A stretch of 64,000 nucleotides of DNA, taken from NCBI RefSeq assembly GCF_014712225.1, contig NZ_JACXBW010000020.1, forward strand, positions 1 through 64,000. The letters run 5' to 3'. This DNA is from Pseudarthrobacter sulfonivorans (GTDB taxonomy: Bacteria; Actinomycetota; Actinomycetes; Actinomycetales; Micrococcaceae). The translations under genes and the position numbers were made by a program. Positions within the stretch are counted from its first letter, which is position 1; each line of letters begins with the position of its first letter. Positions 63,366-64,000 of this stretch are shown here, piece after piece. Below the pieces are notes generated by a model, which saw only the letters and a program-made list of their open reading frames with translations, did not search any database and was not told the DNA's origin.

Positions 63366-64000
63366 ATGCGACGGACTGTTCTGGGGATCTTCGCCGCCCT
63401 CACTTTGCTGGCGGCCACGGCCTGCACCATCACCACTGAGGACCGGGGCTACGTGGCTCCGCCGCCGCTGCCGCCCCTGGAACAGCTGGAACGGGCGGCC
63501 TTGGTGGACCCTGCCGGGTTCCGGGCCGGCCAGGACGTCCTGTCGTTCATCACCGAGGACCGGAACATCGTCTGCTCGCTGACGTCCGCCAAAGGGGAGC
63601 ACCTCAACCTCCCGTACGAGCTGAACAGCTTCACCGACAGCGCCAACGACAAACTGGCCACCGTCCCCGCGGCGCACTGCCAGTTGGCGGACTACCCCAA
63701 GCCTGCCGCCGTCGACATCAAAGACGATTGCGCCGGCACCGGTCTGGGCTACCTGGGTGGAACGGCGCTGCTCACACCGGAGAAGGCCACGTACGGTGGA
63801 TGCCGTTCAGGCGTCACACAGATGGAGGCCACTTACGGGCCCAAGGGGAGCAAGAGCGGCCCGCTCAGCGAACTGCCCGTCCTGGCCGACGGCGCCAACC
63901 TGGAACGGAACGGGCTTAGGTGCTCCGCGTACAACCATGGCGTGGCGTGCGGAAACGTGTCCGCCGGCGTCGCCTTCTTCGTCGCCAGGGATCATTACGA
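63366..64000 (+). CDS. putative lipoprotein, 3' end beyond the window
   Basis: The frame is open from ATG 63366 to the window end (211 full codons) without a stop, so the gene is truncated by the window edge. A short N-terminal signal (MRRTVLGIFAALTLLAATAC) ends in a plausible lipobox cysteine at residue 20. The mature part is polar, with several cysteines (VCSL, AHCQL, DDCAG, GGCRSG, RCSA, VACGN) that could form disulfides outside the membrane. No family is recognised. The glycosyltransferase gene ends 55 bases upstream. Confidence 0.8.
   Translation, partial: MRRTVLGIFAALTLLAATACTITTEDRGYVAPPPLPPLEQLERAALVDPAGFRAGQDVLSFITEDRNIVCSLTSAKGEHLNLPYELNSFTDSANDKLATVPAAHCQLADYPKPAAVDIKDDCAGTGLGYLGGTALLTPEKATYGGCRSGVTQMEATYGPKGSKSGPLSELPVLADGANLERNGLRCSAYNHGVACGNVSAGVAFFVARDHY

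Overview
The window is a typical chromosomal segment of a high-GC actinobacterium, most likely Arthrobacter or Pseudarthrobacter (Micrococcaceae). The evidence is the GC-rich codon use, many GTG/TTG starts, actinobacterial families (DUF4193, DUF3263 plus LytR_C, DUF3027, DUF6457, XPB helicase with its helicase-associated partner), a FemABX pair suited to an L-Lys interpeptide-bridge wall, and c-di-AMP (ydaO-type) leaders in front of cell-wall hydrolases. The genus call is inference; no rRNA gene is present. I see no prophage, insertion sequence or CRISPR array.

Layout. 0.1-4.6 kb: a catabolic cassette of an IclR regulator, a PDR/VanB-type reductase with built-in 2Fe-2S domain, a CYP199-like P450 and an aromatic-acid MFS importer, probably for oxidative demethylation of a methoxylated aromatic acid. 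5-9.8 kb: M1 peptidase, esterase, small conserved proteins, a secreted AMIN-like protein and a Dps protein. 9.9-12.1 kb: a divergent drug-exporter/TetR pair around a 28-bp perfect palindrome. 12.4-15.3 kb: an isolated gcvP. 15.3-20 kb: TspO, two FemABX ligases and a ThrE-family exporter. 20-24.5 kb: siderophore-interacting protein, uracil-DNA glycosylase, DUF3263, LytR_C, and a cold-shock gene overlapping an orphan lipoprotein binding protein. 24.5-26.4 kb: groEL behind two tandem CIRCE operators. 26.5-34.7 kb: RNase HI fused to an NTF2-like domain, a lone WXG100 protein, a histidine kinase/response regulator pair, XPB helicase and partner. 34.7-39.4 kb: CspA-like protein, DUF3027, MFS, serC, DtxR-family regulator. 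39.5-42.7 kb: three secreted wall hydrolases, the first two each preceded by a c-di-AMP riboswitch whose conserved 3' segment lies just ahead of, and has been swallowed by, the naive open reading frame. 42.9-46.8 kb: HNH endonuclease and a molybdenum-cofactor set (MobA, DUF6457, MoeA, FdhD). 47-50 kb: GH38 alpha-mannosidase. 50.3-51.8 kb: a coupled pair of a double-HTH protein and an unrecognised multi-pass membrane protein. 51.9-55.6 kb: an ABC-F ATPase with a structured leader, coupled to an ABC exporter, ending in a 64-bp hairpin. 55.7-64 kb: NUDIX and DUF6314 proteins, tRNA-Arg(CCT), membrane proteins, an inositol-phosphatase family enzyme, PcrA/UvrD helicase, a family-1 glycosyltransferase and a lipoprotein truncated by the window end.

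The best candidates for new biology are the HTH/membrane pair (50.3-51.8 kb), the leader of the ABC-F/ABC exporter operon, and the unfused P450 plus PDR-type reductase pair. Most of the rest is conserved core genome. All family assignments come from reading motifs by eye; no database search was run.
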